The notes beneath the pieces were generated by a model. The model did not search any database and was not told the origin of the DNA. It worked only from the letters and a program-made list of their open reading frames with translations. This document shows positions 51,831 to 63,595 of a stretch of DNA of 64,000 bases, piece by piece. Made by a program: the position numbers and the translations under genes. Positions within the stretch are counted from its first letter, which is position 1; each line of letters opens with the position of its first letter. This stretch comes from Camarhynchus parvulus (lineage: Eukaryota; Chordata; Aves; Passeriformes; Thraupidae), in the NCBI RefSeq assembly GCF_901933205.1, contig NC_044571.1, forward strand, positions 75,021,689-75,085,688, in the 5' to 3' direction.

Positions 51831-54286
51831 GGTTTATTAATGCAAGAAGTCAAACTATATCACGTCAGAAAGGTCTCTTCAGCTTTAAATCTACAAACCT
51901 GGGAACAGGGCTGCAGAAGAAATGCAGTCTTTTTGAAGCTATTACTTTCTTATTATGAAAAACCTATGAGAAAACATAGCCCAGTATTTTTAAACCTGAA
52001 TTTATGTCTAAATGCTGGTTCCACTGATACAAATGGGGGATAAAAACCCTACTTGACTTCAGGAAGGACACATTTCTTATTTCATTGTGGATTATATTCA
52101 GTTTTTGAAAGCATGACTCTGAATTTTGCATGCACACTAGATGTCAATTGGTACTGTCACTAGGTACCAGGGTGACAATCTGATACAACAGTTTCTCAAA
52201 ATTTAATATATCAGCATGTTCAGCTTAGGATATTGTTTTTCTCTCCCTTCCTATGTGCATGCTGGTGCAGTATTTGTCTCAACATTTGCAGTGAAAACTG
52301 TCCAAAAGTTACATAAAGTCAGCAAAAGTCATTTAAGAGTTGGGACCAGAAGCACATATAGAAAAGGGAGAAGCACACAGCATCCTGTAGCAGTGCAGGC
52401 ACAAAAAGGAAAATCAGAAGACTGGACAAATCAAACCTGCTTGCAGCTGTTCTCAAGAATGGGCCAGACAAGTGACTTTGCACAGCTGGCTGCTGGTGAG
52501 GACAAACAGCAGAACCACTTGCAAGTCTGTGACCCAGATCTAATATTCAGTGTTTTAAAATGAGGTTCCACAAATCAATGCTACATTTGTGGTGATACCA
52601 GGCAGCAGTGCTTAAGCTCATGTTTTATAGGTCTGGTCACCTAAAATGATCAGTTTCACTGGGGATTTTCTGTCTGTGTTGTTGAATCACTGCCTGTAGG
52701 CTCAGGTAGTAAATCTGACCATAGATCCCTGTGCTGCACTTTTTTTCTTGATGTCATGGTGCCTGGGGCAATTTTCTTAGTAACACATGACTCTGCCTGT
52801 GTTTCCTAACTCCAGACATATAATGGCTTTGGTCTAATTTCCCTTACATTCTTTTGGTCTTCCATCATGGTTACAGTTGTTTACTTAAGACATATTTCAG
52901 CAATTTTGAGATGTTTCTCCATCCTATTCTATGTACCTCTGCTCATTCTTACTTCTTTGTCACAGATTATAAACTAGGGGATGAGGTCATTGCCCTCCTA
53001 TAGAACAAAAATCACAGCACCTGAAATTAATCCTTGGAGGTTTATTTTTCTTAGTTGTTGTTTTCCAAGAAACTGCAGAATCACTTAAAAATTTATCTGT
53101 GGCTTGTAGTATAGAACACATGAACATGCTTTTCTCTGTTGCCTTCACAGACTTTCTAGAAATGATCAATAGACCCCAAGAGTTCCTAAGCACAGCTTGA
53201 AACCACTTAACTGGTTTTAGGAAAACATCAAATCTTGCCTTTCAGATTTCCAGTGAAGAACTTTTATACTTCCATAGCTTTCCACAGAGAAAAATGTGCC
53301 TTTTACTTCTAACCTTAATTTGTCTGTCTCCAGCTTTCACCTTGATATGTCATTGTCCACTATACAAAATAGCCTTCTAGAATCAATACCCTACCTCCGG
53401 GAGGTAGCTGTGACCCCTCTGATTTTCTCCTTGACAAGCTAAACGGCTTGTGATTTTTTAAGCTTTTCCCTGAGTGGCATATTTCTCAACCTCCAGCTAA
53501 CCCTGTGGTTTTCCTCTCAGTGTTTCTCACTTTATTATGATCCTTTCTAAGACTTTATTCATAGGATCTCGAGGCAGCAGTCTAATAATAACAGAAGAAG
53601 GCATAATGCCCCTACTTTAACTGATACTCTCTTTTTAAAATAAATATTCAAGGATCCCAGAGAAAACTCATAGATATCTTGGATTTTGCTACTTAATCAA
53701 CATAACTCAAACGTTCTGGAAAAACAGTGCATTTGTGCTCCATAGACAAACTGTATTACTCTGGAGAATCTCCCAGTCAAAAAATGATAACAGAGATTGC
53801 TACAGCCCATTGACTTTCTTGATAAGCTACCCCCATCATTTTTTTCTGCATCAGTACTTTCTAGGATTAAACACTCTATCCTATAACTATGGATGCATTT
53901 TTCCCCTGTACTCTCTTCATAGTCATTGGAGCTTCCAAAACCTTCCAAATCACCCCAGCATGACTGCCTAAAACCTCTGGGCTAGAGGGTCCTCTGATGG
54001 GAACCCCATTCTCTCCATGAACAATGAGAAACTTTGTAACTGGCTAACACCAGGCACTTTCAGGGGACTAAAACAAGGTGAGGTGCATGCCACAGGCACT
54101 GTGAAGTGCTGCCAGTGACTATTTTGATGCATAAGCAGAGCCAGGGCTCAGCTTTACACTTATATCCAGTAACTACACATCTGTCTCAATATATCACCAA
54201 CACTATAAATCATCCTATTGTTACTCCCCCAAAGTTTTTGTCATCTTCAGTAGTCATCAGTAATAGCTGCCATTTTCACAGGTCAT
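51831..54286. other. Intergenic, nothing recognised
   Basis: AT-rich sequence. A 115-codon frame at 52216-52563 is unassigned. Confidence 0.55.
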
Positions 54287-54725
54287 TGTGGGAAATGCAT
54301 GTCACAGCATATGTCACAGTTGAGACAGCCACTACACACAGAGTAGCACCATACAATTTCAGAAAGCATCAACCCAGACAGAGTAACACCACACCTCTCC
54401 AGAAAGCTTAAAGCACCTGCTCACACAGAATAACAACATACCACTCTAAAAGACTTCAATGTCTGCTCTTTATTGCTCCTCAGCCCAACCTTTTAGACCC
54501 CTGATTGTTCATGCATTGCACCTGTGTGCCTTCTGTTCCCTTCCCCGACTGGTCAGTGCACCTGGGCACTCCAGGTCTCATTACCCAGGCTCAGGGCACC
54601 TGGGTACTCCAGGTCTCATTACCTCCAATGCTGATCACCTGCTTTTCACATCTGGAGCCCATTGGAGATGAGGCCCTGCTGCAGCCCCACTCCCAATTAC
54701 CACAAACTGTGTGCTTACAAGTGTA
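54287..54725 (-). mobile_element. Candidate LTR with internal repeats (boundaries unresolved)
   Basis: A GC-richer block that starts near TGTGGGAAATG and holds three spaced copies of CACACAGAGTAGCACCATA-like sequence (about 54335, 54375, 54422), followed by CTTTATTGCTCC (AATAAAG on the minus strand) and a 38-bp tandem duplication. Repeated motifs 5' of a polyadenylation signal resemble retroviral U3 enhancer repeats. I found no matching flanking duplication, so an ordinary low-copy repeat is possible. Confidence 0.4.
54558..54623. repeat. 38-bp-period tandem duplication
   Basis: GCACCTGGGCACTCCAGGTC at 54558 recurs at 54596 with one change (T for C). Each copy continues TCATTACC; 27 of 28 bases agree. 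Confidence 0.92.
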
Positions 54726-57359
54726 AACCAGTGCAGAAGTAAAAAATTAGCCTAAGTGGCACTCTCTCAAAGAGAATCCATTTAATAAATTTCCCCTTTT
54801 TCATAAACATTTTTAAGCCTGTCATTTAAGAAGTTTTGAAAACACTTAGTATGCATGGCTTTCATTTCATATGATTCAAATCATGCAGTACCAATTGGTA
54901 TGTTATGAAAGCCATAATTGGATGCTATTCTGCTTGTCAACCAGATTTCCAAGTTGGCATGGTAAGATTTTCCAGGTTGATAGAAAACAATTATATTATT
55001 TTATTTTTAATTTCTATTAATTGACTTTTATGTGAAGAATTTTTTATTAGGGTCGCAGTTGAGCTGACAAATCTATAATTACCTGGATTTCACACTTATA
55101 CATCAGTGTGTCCTTTTATGCAGCAACCATGACTTGCTATAGGTCTTCCTATAGAAGCCACCTGACGCTTTAAATTATTCCAAGCACTTAGAGTGCAGAT
55201 TAGCCAATGTGCTAGAATTTTTGCCAGAAAGCAAAGACCCAGTGATATGCTTATAAAACTGTCTGAGTCAAATCCAAACTTCTCTCTCTTTGATGGGGGT
55301 TCTATGACACCTTATTATAAAGATACTTTTCTGGCTTTTAGTGGGTCTAGTGGTTTTAAAAGTGAACCAAGAAGCTGTAGCAACAGTCACTGGAATGCAG
55401 GCCTTTCCTCTAACAGGCTACCGATATATGTTAGTTTTGCTTCTCTGTCCCAAAATCTTTCTGTCCACCTGTACATCAAATTGGAAAATCTGGGGTTTTG
55501 TTTTAAACTAGGGCTAAAATAAATATTTGATAATTCATAGACCTGGGCCTCTGTTTTGGACCCCACAATGTTATTCCCTGGTTTTTGACCTGAGAAAAAG
55601 ATTTGTCTGTTACAGAAATATTTTTTGATTTAAGAACAAAGAGTGGCACTATCCCATGCTTTGTACAGGGAGAAAGAGAAATGTACTGTGAGCATATGTT
55701 ATGAGTTACACAGGGCTCCTCTTAGCATGTATCAAAGTCACAGGTGGTGGAATCCTCTTGCCTGTATCCATCATCGTCTAGTTGATGAGGACTCATGCTG
55801 TTTTGCTTGAGAAGTCTAAACAACCAGGTATCTCTGCTACATAAGCAGGAATTTCATCTTATGTACCAAAACAGTATGTACTCTTAAAAAAAAAAAAAAA
55901 AAAAAAAAAATGCTGAGGAAACCTCACTTCCGTGCCCTGGTCAGCTTGAGGACGTTTAAACTTATAGTCTCTATCAAGCCAGGGAGCATGTCAGCCAAAC
56001 AGCTGTGGACTGTTAAAGACAAAAGTCTCTTTTACTTTAAAGTTGGACCTTTGCAGCCAGCAAGGCATGGGGCCAGAGAGACTGTCTCTATACCCAGGTC
56101 TTGGGAAGACATATGAATTTTATATACACAAATGTATATGGATGAATTTCAATACAGAAAGAGAAACAACCTGGGAAATACTGCCATTTCTTGACTGAAT
56201 TGTGCAATTGCTCAGATACTGTCAAAACATCTTTCGTCTGACTTTGGCTGGAAGGTAATCCGTCCTTCTTTCTCTTCCACCTTAAAATGGCCACTTCCCC
56301 AAAGAGAACCAATTACAGATCCCAGCATCCTGAATCTAAAGAAGAAGGAGAGCCTGAAGGCTCTAAGAAAGGCAAGACAAGTTGTGGTAAAGGTCAGAAG
56401 AGAGCTGGGGAGCAGGGATTCTATTGGCATTTTCTGGCAGTTCCTTGTAAGGTAACTGGAGAGAGGCAGACACATTGACTGGATGAAGAGAGAACATCTC
56501 CCAAGTTCCCCCATACTCATTCATTCTGTGTCCTCTATTTGACATTCTGTTTCTATTAGGATGATTGAATTGGCCACCTTCCCTCTGTTCACTAGTTCCC
56601 TCCTGAAATGGGCACCTAAAATATAGTCACATCTGCTCACAAATGAAGCACTGTTGGAGTCTTTCCATTATCTACCACATGGGAGCAGGATTAGGTTCGC
56701 TGTCAGTTTTGGGGAACATGAAAGGGATAAAGGAGAATGAATTATGCATAACAGAATTGCACCCTACTGGTTTCCTAAGACATACAAGATGTTTCAGTCC
56801 CATTGTCATCCTAGCATGCTCTTGGAGAAAATGCTTCACACAGCCAGAGGCAGAACTCACAGCGTAGCAGGAATCGTCCAAGACTCCAGATACAGCACCA
56901 TATTGACATTCTGCTGTTAATGACGTATGTTTCATGTTGTTAAAGATCTGGCAGCATATAACCGTCTGTTAGACTGGCTAAGACTGCATAAAATGTTTTA
57001 AGAAATAAACTGAGTAGGGAAAAATTTATTAGAGAACTGTTAAAACCTGAGCGAGTTCTTTTTTTTTTATTATTTTTTTGCATCTTCCTTTTGGTTATTT
57101 TCCTTGCAAGTAATGTAAAGAAAAGGAATATCAAACTAGTAATCTGATTACAACCCTCACATACCTTTGGTTTAGACCTAAACTCTTCCAGGCAGTAATA
57201 CAATATTTTAATGCCAGACTCAATTTAATGAGGGTCTAAATTAGTAAGAAGTAACTTTTTATGAAAAGCTTTGGACAGTGCTTGGCACGACAGAAGAAGC
57301 CCATATATTTCTCCCAGGGACAACTGCGGATTATTCACCAGTTGTCCCACTAAGTTTTC
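54726..57359. other. Intergenic, immediate upstream flank of the PDGFD CpG island
   Basis: AT-rich sequence with a 25-base A run at 55886-55910 and a T-rich stretch at 57060-57080. No gene, and no element I can name. Distal regulatory sequence for PDGFD would be expected somewhere in this flank, but cannot be identified by eye. Confidence 0.5.
55886..55910. repeat. Poly(A) run, 25 bases
   Basis: Uninterrupted A on the + strand. No retroelement body was recognised on its 5' side. Confidence 0.95.
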
Positions 57360-57908
57360 TCACCCGCCCTGGCACAGCTCGGAGATTTGAGGCATTCGGC
57401 CCAGCGATGACTTTTACGTGGCCACCGCGGGCCCGAGGGTGACGGGACCGCCGGGTGCGCGGCCCCTGTGCTGGCGGAGAGCCCTTGGCACACAGCTCCC
57501 GTCCTATCCAGTCCCCGGGAGCGTTGCCTTCGACCAGGGACAGCCCCCTCCTCGCATATCCCTCCTGCCACTTTTTGCCCGGAGTGGAGACGAAGCGGCC
57601 AGTAGCTCAGGGAGGGCCCGGGCACCGCTCCCGCCCCCTTCCCGCGGGCCCCCTTTCCTCCCCCGGCGCGGAGAGCGGGGCGCTCCCGGCGCGGCAGACC
57701 CCGGCGGCGGCGGCTCCGGCGGCGGGCGGGGGCGGTGCGAGGCGCGGTGCAGCCCGGCGGCGGCCGCGGGGGAGCGCGGCTGCGGCAGCCCCCGCCTGCT
57801 CCTGGGGCACGGCCGTGCCGGGCGAGGGGAGTGGGCGGCGGTGCCGGCCCGGGCGCTGCGCACCTCTGCCGAGTTTGGCCGGCCCAGAAGGGCAGCCGAG
57901 AGTTCAGC

Positions 57909-57941
57909 ATGCAGGAAGTTTTGAGGCAGCTCGGAGAGTAG
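57909..57941 (+). promoter_or_regulatory. Ten-codon upstream ORF in the likely PDGFD leader
   Basis: An ATG at 57909 opens a frame of ten codons (MQEVLRQLGE) closed by TAG at 57939-57941, 228 bases before the PDGFD start. The ATG has C at +4 and A at -3, so its context is better than that of the main ATG. If transcription starts upstream of 57909, this small frame could lower initiation at PDGFD. If it starts downstream, the frame is irrelevant. No function for the peptide is implied. Confidence 0.4.
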
Positions 57942-58169
57942 CGCGGCGGCGGTGACCGCTGCTTCGCGTGCTCCGGGGTTTTGAGCTTTTTTTGCGGGGA
58001 TTGTGCCTTTTTTGCCCCCCCGCCTACAACTCCCCCAAACACACAAGCAACCCGCAACAATCAAAAAGTCTGCTAACGGGGAAGAGAACACGAGCGAGGG
58101 AAGCACCCTCGGCGGGAGTGGAGAGCCCGTTTCTTCGCAGAGACACGGTCCCGCTCGCAGCTGGTCCCA

Positions 58170-58299
58170 ATGCAACTGCTCATCCTCCTCCTGCTCTACG
58201 CCGTCGTCTGTGCGAACTTCTGCAGCCGTCAGGGCACCACCGCCCCTGCCCAGAGCGGATCTATAAAAGCCCTGCGGGCTTCCAACATCAGGCGAGATG
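58170..58299 (+). CDS. PDGFD: PDGFD coding exon 1 (partial gene): signal peptide and pre-CUB segment
   Basis: PDGF-D is a secreted growth factor whose CUB domain is cleaved off to release a PDGF/VEGF-homology dimer that signals through PDGFR-beta. This exon encodes 43 complete codons plus the first base of codon 44. Residues 2-13 are a hydrophobic signal core (QLLILLLLYAVV), followed by CANFCS, and residues 31-43 read SIKALRASNIRRD. The CANFCS and SIKALR..N.RRD blocks match the start of vertebrate PDGF-D as I know it; the bird signal peptide differs and is slightly longer than the human one. ATG 58170 is chosen because an in-frame TAA lies upstream at 58074-58076 with no ATG between. Its Kozak context is weak (C at -3, C at +4). 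The exon ends GAT-G before GTAGGT at 58300, a consensus donor in phase 1, as in the human gene. No later exon is in the window. Identity is recognised from protein similarity, without alignment. Confidence 0.93.
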
Positions 58300-61200
58300 G
58301 TAGGTGTCCTGCTGCTTTACTTATTCCCAAGGGCTGCTTTTGCGGGGGTAGCCCTTAAGCGCGCCTCGGGGCTGCCGCTCCGCTGTCCCGGGAGCGAGGG
58401 CCGCTTGCCCAGAGGGCGACTGGGGTCGGTCCGGGTGGGTCCCGTCCCGAGGGGCTCAGCCAGGCCGTGGGGTCGGTCTCCGGGCTCTGGTCCCGGCGGC
58501 CGGTCCGGGAGCGTGTGGCCAGGTGGCAGGAGGGAGGTGTGGGCTGAGGGGGCGACTCTGCCCGGCGGCTGCACCTCCGGGCGGTCCCAGACTTCTCGGG
58601 GCAACTTCGAGGAGATCTCCGGGGAGTCGGCCGTACCCCCAGCGTCCCGTCTGGGCTTCGGGGGGGCAGACAACGCGGAGTGCTCGGTCCCGGCTGCCCA
58701 GGCGGGCCCCGCCGGGTGTCCCTCGGCATTCCTGGGCCCGTGTCCCCCGTGTGCCTGTGATGTGCCGGCGGCGGGGCACAGCGGGGCGAGCGGCCGCTTC
58801 GTGGCGTCTCCGGCCGCACTGGCGCCGCTGCGGGGGCTCTCAGGGGCGGTGTGTCGGGGGCGCTGCCGTCGCCCCAGGGCTCCTTGGCGGGAGCGGGATC
58901 GTCTCCCAACCCTGCCACAGCCTCGCCGCCTTCGACTGCTTTAAGAGCTGTCGGCGTGCTGCTCGCCGGGTTCGGGGATTTCCTTGAGCGGAGGGTCTGA
59001 GCCCAGGGCTTGGTGCTCCCCTGGAGCGGCTGGGCACTGCCCCACCAGGACTGGCCTCGTCCCTTGTGCTGGCCGGGGATGGTGCGCGCCCATCAGGGCG
59101 GCAGCGGGCTCTCGGACACCGTGGGAAGGGTGTTTTCAGCCTGAGCTCCAGTGCGGTTCCCTCCGGGAGCTGCCGGCAGAGGATGTCCTGGACAGCCGAG
59201 GTGCTGCCAGGGTCTGCAGCGCGGCAGTGCGCGACGCAGGTGCCTCCAGTGAACGTGGTCGTGTGCCGTGGCCCCACGGGGAGCGAACGGGGAGACTGCA
59301 TAGAAATAGCGCTGCTGAAATTCACCTCTAGAATCCATGACTTTCAGTTTGGGAAGTGATAGGCCTTTGGCCAGGGAGCAGCCTGGAATGTTCCAGCCTC
59401 ACGTGGGAGAGCTTGCTTTTGCACGTTGCCGTGTACCTTCTTCGACGAGGAAATGCAGGATATTCTCCTTGCAGATGAATGGAGTTAACATCAGTCTTGA
59501 AGTTAACATCTTCCAGTTGACAGCAGTTATATATTTTATAAACTCTTTTCAAAAACCCAGGCCCTTGAGCCATTTCCAAGACTATATTTGCCAGTGTTTA
59601 TTTTCTAGCATGTATACAATGCATGTAATGGGTATACAGTTGATTTAAGAAGATGTTTTTGTTTAAAGTTTGGAGCCATATTGAACTTAATATTTTTATG
59701 CCTTTCCTAGTCACTGAAAGAAGACTTAGAGAAGGTGGAGGATTTTTTTCTTATAATGGAAATGTTGAGTCAGGAAGCAGGATAGAATTGCAGTTCTTTC
59801 TGATACAGAAGTCAAATTTAATCTCATTAAAGGAAATAAAAAGTATATGTTTGCAATAAAAGTACATATTTGTTATTTCTGTTTCATTCTTTAAAATCCT
59901 GTGTTTTATCAAGCTTCATGACTTGTTAGCCTGCCATCTTCATAGAGTAACTGACACCATCTCTGAATATGTGTAAGCAGGCTTCCATCCAGCTCAAACT
60001 TCAAACAAGCTTTTTCATTGAAAACTTACATACTTAAACATCAAAATGTGTATTACTCTGATCACCTCTGTAAAGCCAATGAAGAAATCACTAACCCCTA
60101 ATATAAATAAAGTTTTCATATTAATGGAAGTATGATGGGTGTTTTACTCTTCTGAAGACTTCGTGTGGTGAAATTGCTCCTTGGAGTAATGAAGAGAAAA
60201 AGCCTTAGAAATGATTAGTTAATTGCTGTCTTTCTAATTGTGATAATGTAACAATTTGATTAAGCTTTGCACCTTTAAAATTCCTGGAGGCAACCTGTAG
60301 TGGTTGATCTTTGTGGGTACCAGGCGGACTAATCCTGGGGCTGTTGGAGGGTGGCAAATCTATGTGTAATTACATCCTATCTTTCATCTTTGCTGGGACA
60401 TGTTCTAGTGAGCCTTGCAGCCTACAGTACCCATGCTATAGTCAGACACTTCTGCGTTCTTGAGTGGATGTTATGGACGTTCTGAAGAGGTCACAGACTT
60501 TGATGGAGTACAGACCGCTAGCATGCTGCAGTCTTGCTCTCTTCTCTCCCTGTGCAGGGAGTCCTGTTGATTTTTCTCTGCAAAGGACGGTGTCTTCTTG
60601 TGTGGGGTTGCAACATTTAAAGCAGATCAGCTGCTGATCTCCCTGATTTTACTCAAATGAAACTCTTGCTTGAGTTCCTTAACTGAAGGTCTATATTTGT
60701 ACGGCCAGAGGTTTTGAGCAGTATTCCAAATGTTGCATGCATGTGACGGGCTCACAAGCAAATGCTTAGACCACAGTTGGCTGTAGGCCACTAATAGTAT
60801 TTCTGTCTTTTGTAATTCGCAGTGGTGTTTTTGTGTTGTTTTGGTCTGAAGCAATTATATGGAACAGCATGAAAGACATGTGAGTTGCGTTGCTGAGTCA
60901 GACAGTATTTTTTGCTTTGTAAATATTTGCAGATATGACAATACAGAATGGGATCTGAGAGCATGCAGTACATTGGGGTAAATGTGTTATAACAGTCTCT
61001 CTCAAAACACACAGCAAAGATAAAAAGTAGTTTAATATTGTGCTCTGGGTTAATGATCATGATTATTAGATTTCAAAATTAAAAAAGAAGAGGAAACAAG
61101 GCCTATTCAGCTTCAAAAAAATATTTTGGGAAGTTCAAGACCACCTGCACATTTTATTTATAAAAAAGCAACCCTTTGAGTTCCAGTTCCAAGTGGGATA

Positions 61201-62429
61201 ACCTAGTGGTACTGCATACACAGAGTTTAATATGGAGGCTTGGTCTTGCTTCTGGCCAAACCAAACCTTTGTAGTGTGCATGATTCAGTATTACCTTTCT
61301 TCTTTCAGACTAAAAAAGTTGGCCTATTTGTATTTGCCCTTACTTAAGACTGAAGTTGATCTGATAAGAAATCTATGGAGGAGGGCAGCTCGTACAAAAA
61401 TTGCTGTTTAATGACTACCAAACCTAACCAGACTGTACTTTCTGCTGAAGATATTAAGAATATAAATAACTTGCTTACAAGACATCCTCTTGTCCTAGTT
61501 GAAGGACGGTCGTTGATGACTCAGCAGTCCAGTGTAGCACTAATCAATTTTTTAAAGTGTCCTGGAGGTGCCAGCGACATTTATAGCACAAGTGCTGGTA
61601 TTCACTTGGAGTGTTTATTAATGCTATTAAGTACTTTGAAGTTCATCAGAATAATGCAGAGGTCTTCCAGATGCTTCCATTGTGCTATTTTAACTCAGTT
61701 TCCCAGTTTGCAGTATGCAGGTAATACTGCCTAGTTACAAGAAGTCTGATATTTTGCTTCTCCTATTTTGGTTGTTTATGTGTACTTGGAGATGAAAAGT
61801 AGAAGATAAAAAGTGCTAAATAATATTATTTACTATATAATGTCTAACTGAAACATCACATGCTTTTTCTTATCAGTTATTGAACAAACATCTGCTTAGT
61901 ATAGGGAAGTATGCCTAGTCTGTATCTTCAGACCAAGCATCACCATACATACTTCAAACTTCAAACTCCAGAGTTCAAAGAAAAGACAGAACAGAACAGG
62001 CAGCGTAGTGTCAGGTCATTTCAGTATGTAAACAACTGAAAGCCATGGAATCAGTATCTTCTGATGTGGATTTGAAACCATAACATCGGATGACTCATGA
62101 TAAGATTCCACGCTCTTGTGGTTTTCATTATGAATCCAAAAAACCCTGGAATTTTCAAACTTTGCTTTGCTTGTGCACCACCAAAATACAAAGAAAAAAC
62201 TGTACTTCAAAATTCTGGATAAATGCCCACAGCTTTTGGCACTTTAAGGCCCAGTCCAAACGGATGTATGCCATTAACTCAACCCTCTTCTTCCCTGTAT
62301 TGGCTGATGTCTAATCACAGGGAAAAGTGTACGGTAATTTGGGCGGTATTCTCTCACCAAACAAATTTTAAGTGTCTGTTTTGGGGAGAAAATTGTGTTG
62401 TTTTCTGTTTTTTTGTTGTTTGATTGGTT

Positions 62430-62497
62430 TTTTAAAGAGGCTAGGTTTAGATTAGATGCTTTAAGGTCCCTTCCAACCCAAGCCATCTTATGATTTT
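62430..62497 (+). mobile_element. CR1 LINE 3' terminal scrap
   Basis: GGTTTAGATTAGATGCTTTA, AGGTCCCTTCCAACCCAAGC and CATCTTATGATTTTATA are the last ~65 bases of a CR1. The copy is extremely truncated. Confidence 0.8.
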
Positions 62498-62499
62498 AT

Positions 62500-62706
62500 A
62501 GTATTAGGAGAAGTTCTTTACTGTGGATGTGGTGGGGCCCTGGCACAGGTTGCCCAGAGAGGTCTGTTCAAGGGGTTTCATCAAGCTGGTCTACTGCAAA
62601 GTGTCCCTGCTCATGGCAGGGAGATTGGAACTAGATGACCTTCAAGGTTCCTTTCAACCCAAACCATTCCATGATTCTGTGATTTTATGATTCCATGATT
62701 CTATGA
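62500..62706 (+). mobile_element. CR1 LINE 3' end
   Basis: GCACAGGTTGCCCAGAGAGG, CCCTGCTCATGGCAGGGAGA, TTGGAACTAGATGACCTTCA and a tail of four ATGATTC-type units (62670-62706). It lies directly after another CR1 scrap, in the same orientation, within PDGFD intron 1. Confidence 0.92.
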
Positions 62707-63595
62707 AATGTCTCCGGTATTGGTGGAGTGGTAAAGAACATCACTTTTGGAATGCACTTACTGAGCTCTTTTATAATAGGTTTGTATACATTTTTTAGAG
62801 GACTCTGGTAATATAAAATTTGTGCCGACTGTAAAATGGCCAAAATAAATTGGTTTTTACAGGCTTTATTTCCTTGTTTTCTAGATTTTGTATAGAAATT
62901 TGTATTTCAGGCTTCATCAGTTTGAAAAAAAAAGCCTTACTAATTTCCCTGCAGTGATGCACTTTGGTCTACAATTATCTGACTTTGATGATGTCTCTTA
63001 TCTGTATAATTAACAGTTTGCACTGAAATATCAAAGCATATTGCGTGAGAATTCCAACCCTGACTCAGCAGCAAGCAAGCAGCATAGAGGAATTCTCTAA
63101 AGGAACTTGAAATATGTTTTATCAGGCAGATGTATATCATAGTGTAAGTCACTATAAATTCTTCAGACAGTCTCTTGAAACTTCCTAGTTTTCTTTCAGG
63201 GCTTTTTAAAGTATTACTGTGAAACTGAATTAGGCCAGCTAATTCTTAAAGGGCTGGAAGAGAAAACCTGATAGTTGTATTGCTTTGATTTGTAGAAACT
63301 GAACAGTGCTGAAAATCTAAAATAACGCTGGGAGTTCTGTCATGCCACAGAGCATGTGTTTCATAAAACATCTAGGAATAGGCATAAATAGAGAATTCAC
63401 AGGGGATCATTAGTGCAGTAATATTCATCATATGTTTAACTTGACCATCTTCATAATTCTGCTGAAGTCAAGGGGTTCAAGTCATACAGAACAGTGTAAT
63501 AAGAAAGCTCAAATAGCTTATATGTAAATGAGGTGAGTAAAAATAACTATATATTTTTTATGAACCACGTGTACCAAGTATTTGCAAAATCAGGA

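Larger units (their letters stand above)
57360..59330. promoter_or_regulatory. CpG island at the PDGFD 5' end (promoter, leader, start of intron 1)
   Basis: Base composition changes abruptly from AT-rich flanks to very GC- and CpG-rich sequence near 57360 and fades near 59330. The densest part is about 57640-57860, with GGC/CGG runs and GC-box (Sp1-like) sequence GGGCGGGGGCGG at 57724-57735. I see no convincing TATA box close to the coding start, as expected of a CpG-island promoter. The transcription start cannot be fixed from sequence; it should lie within a few hundred bases 5' of 58170. The long open frames on both strands here (up to 236 codons) are explained by the scarcity of AT-rich stop codons and are not taken as genes. 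Confidence 0.85.

Noticed and set aside
51657..52043. 128-codon frame
   Set aside because: Its first part is the U5/R end of the LTR at 51215-51825; the rest is unrelated flank.
54505..54726. Frame with an internally repeated peptide (HLGTPGLIT)
   Set aside because: The repeat comes from the 38-bp tandem duplication, which is out of phase with codons, and no gene context exists.
55886..55910. Poly(A) run considered as the tail of a processed pseudogene
   Set aside because: The sequence 5' of it shows no protein-coding similarity or target duplication that I can detect.
57350..58060. Long antisense frame (236 codons) over the PDGFD CpG island
   Set aside because: GC-rich DNA lacks stop codons in every frame; other overlapping frames of 100-220 codons occur on both strands here, and the translation is Arg/Pro/Gly/Ala-rich with no domain.
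58297..58944. 215-codon + strand frame just after PDGFD exon 1
   Set aside because: It begins across the splice donor and runs through intronic CpG island; composition explains the open frame.
61375..61734. 119-codon frame in PDGFD intron 1 followed by CAG then GTAATA, resembling an exon with a donor
   Set aside because: It does not resemble any PDGF-D exon, shows no convincing acceptor, and intronic frames of this size occur by chance.
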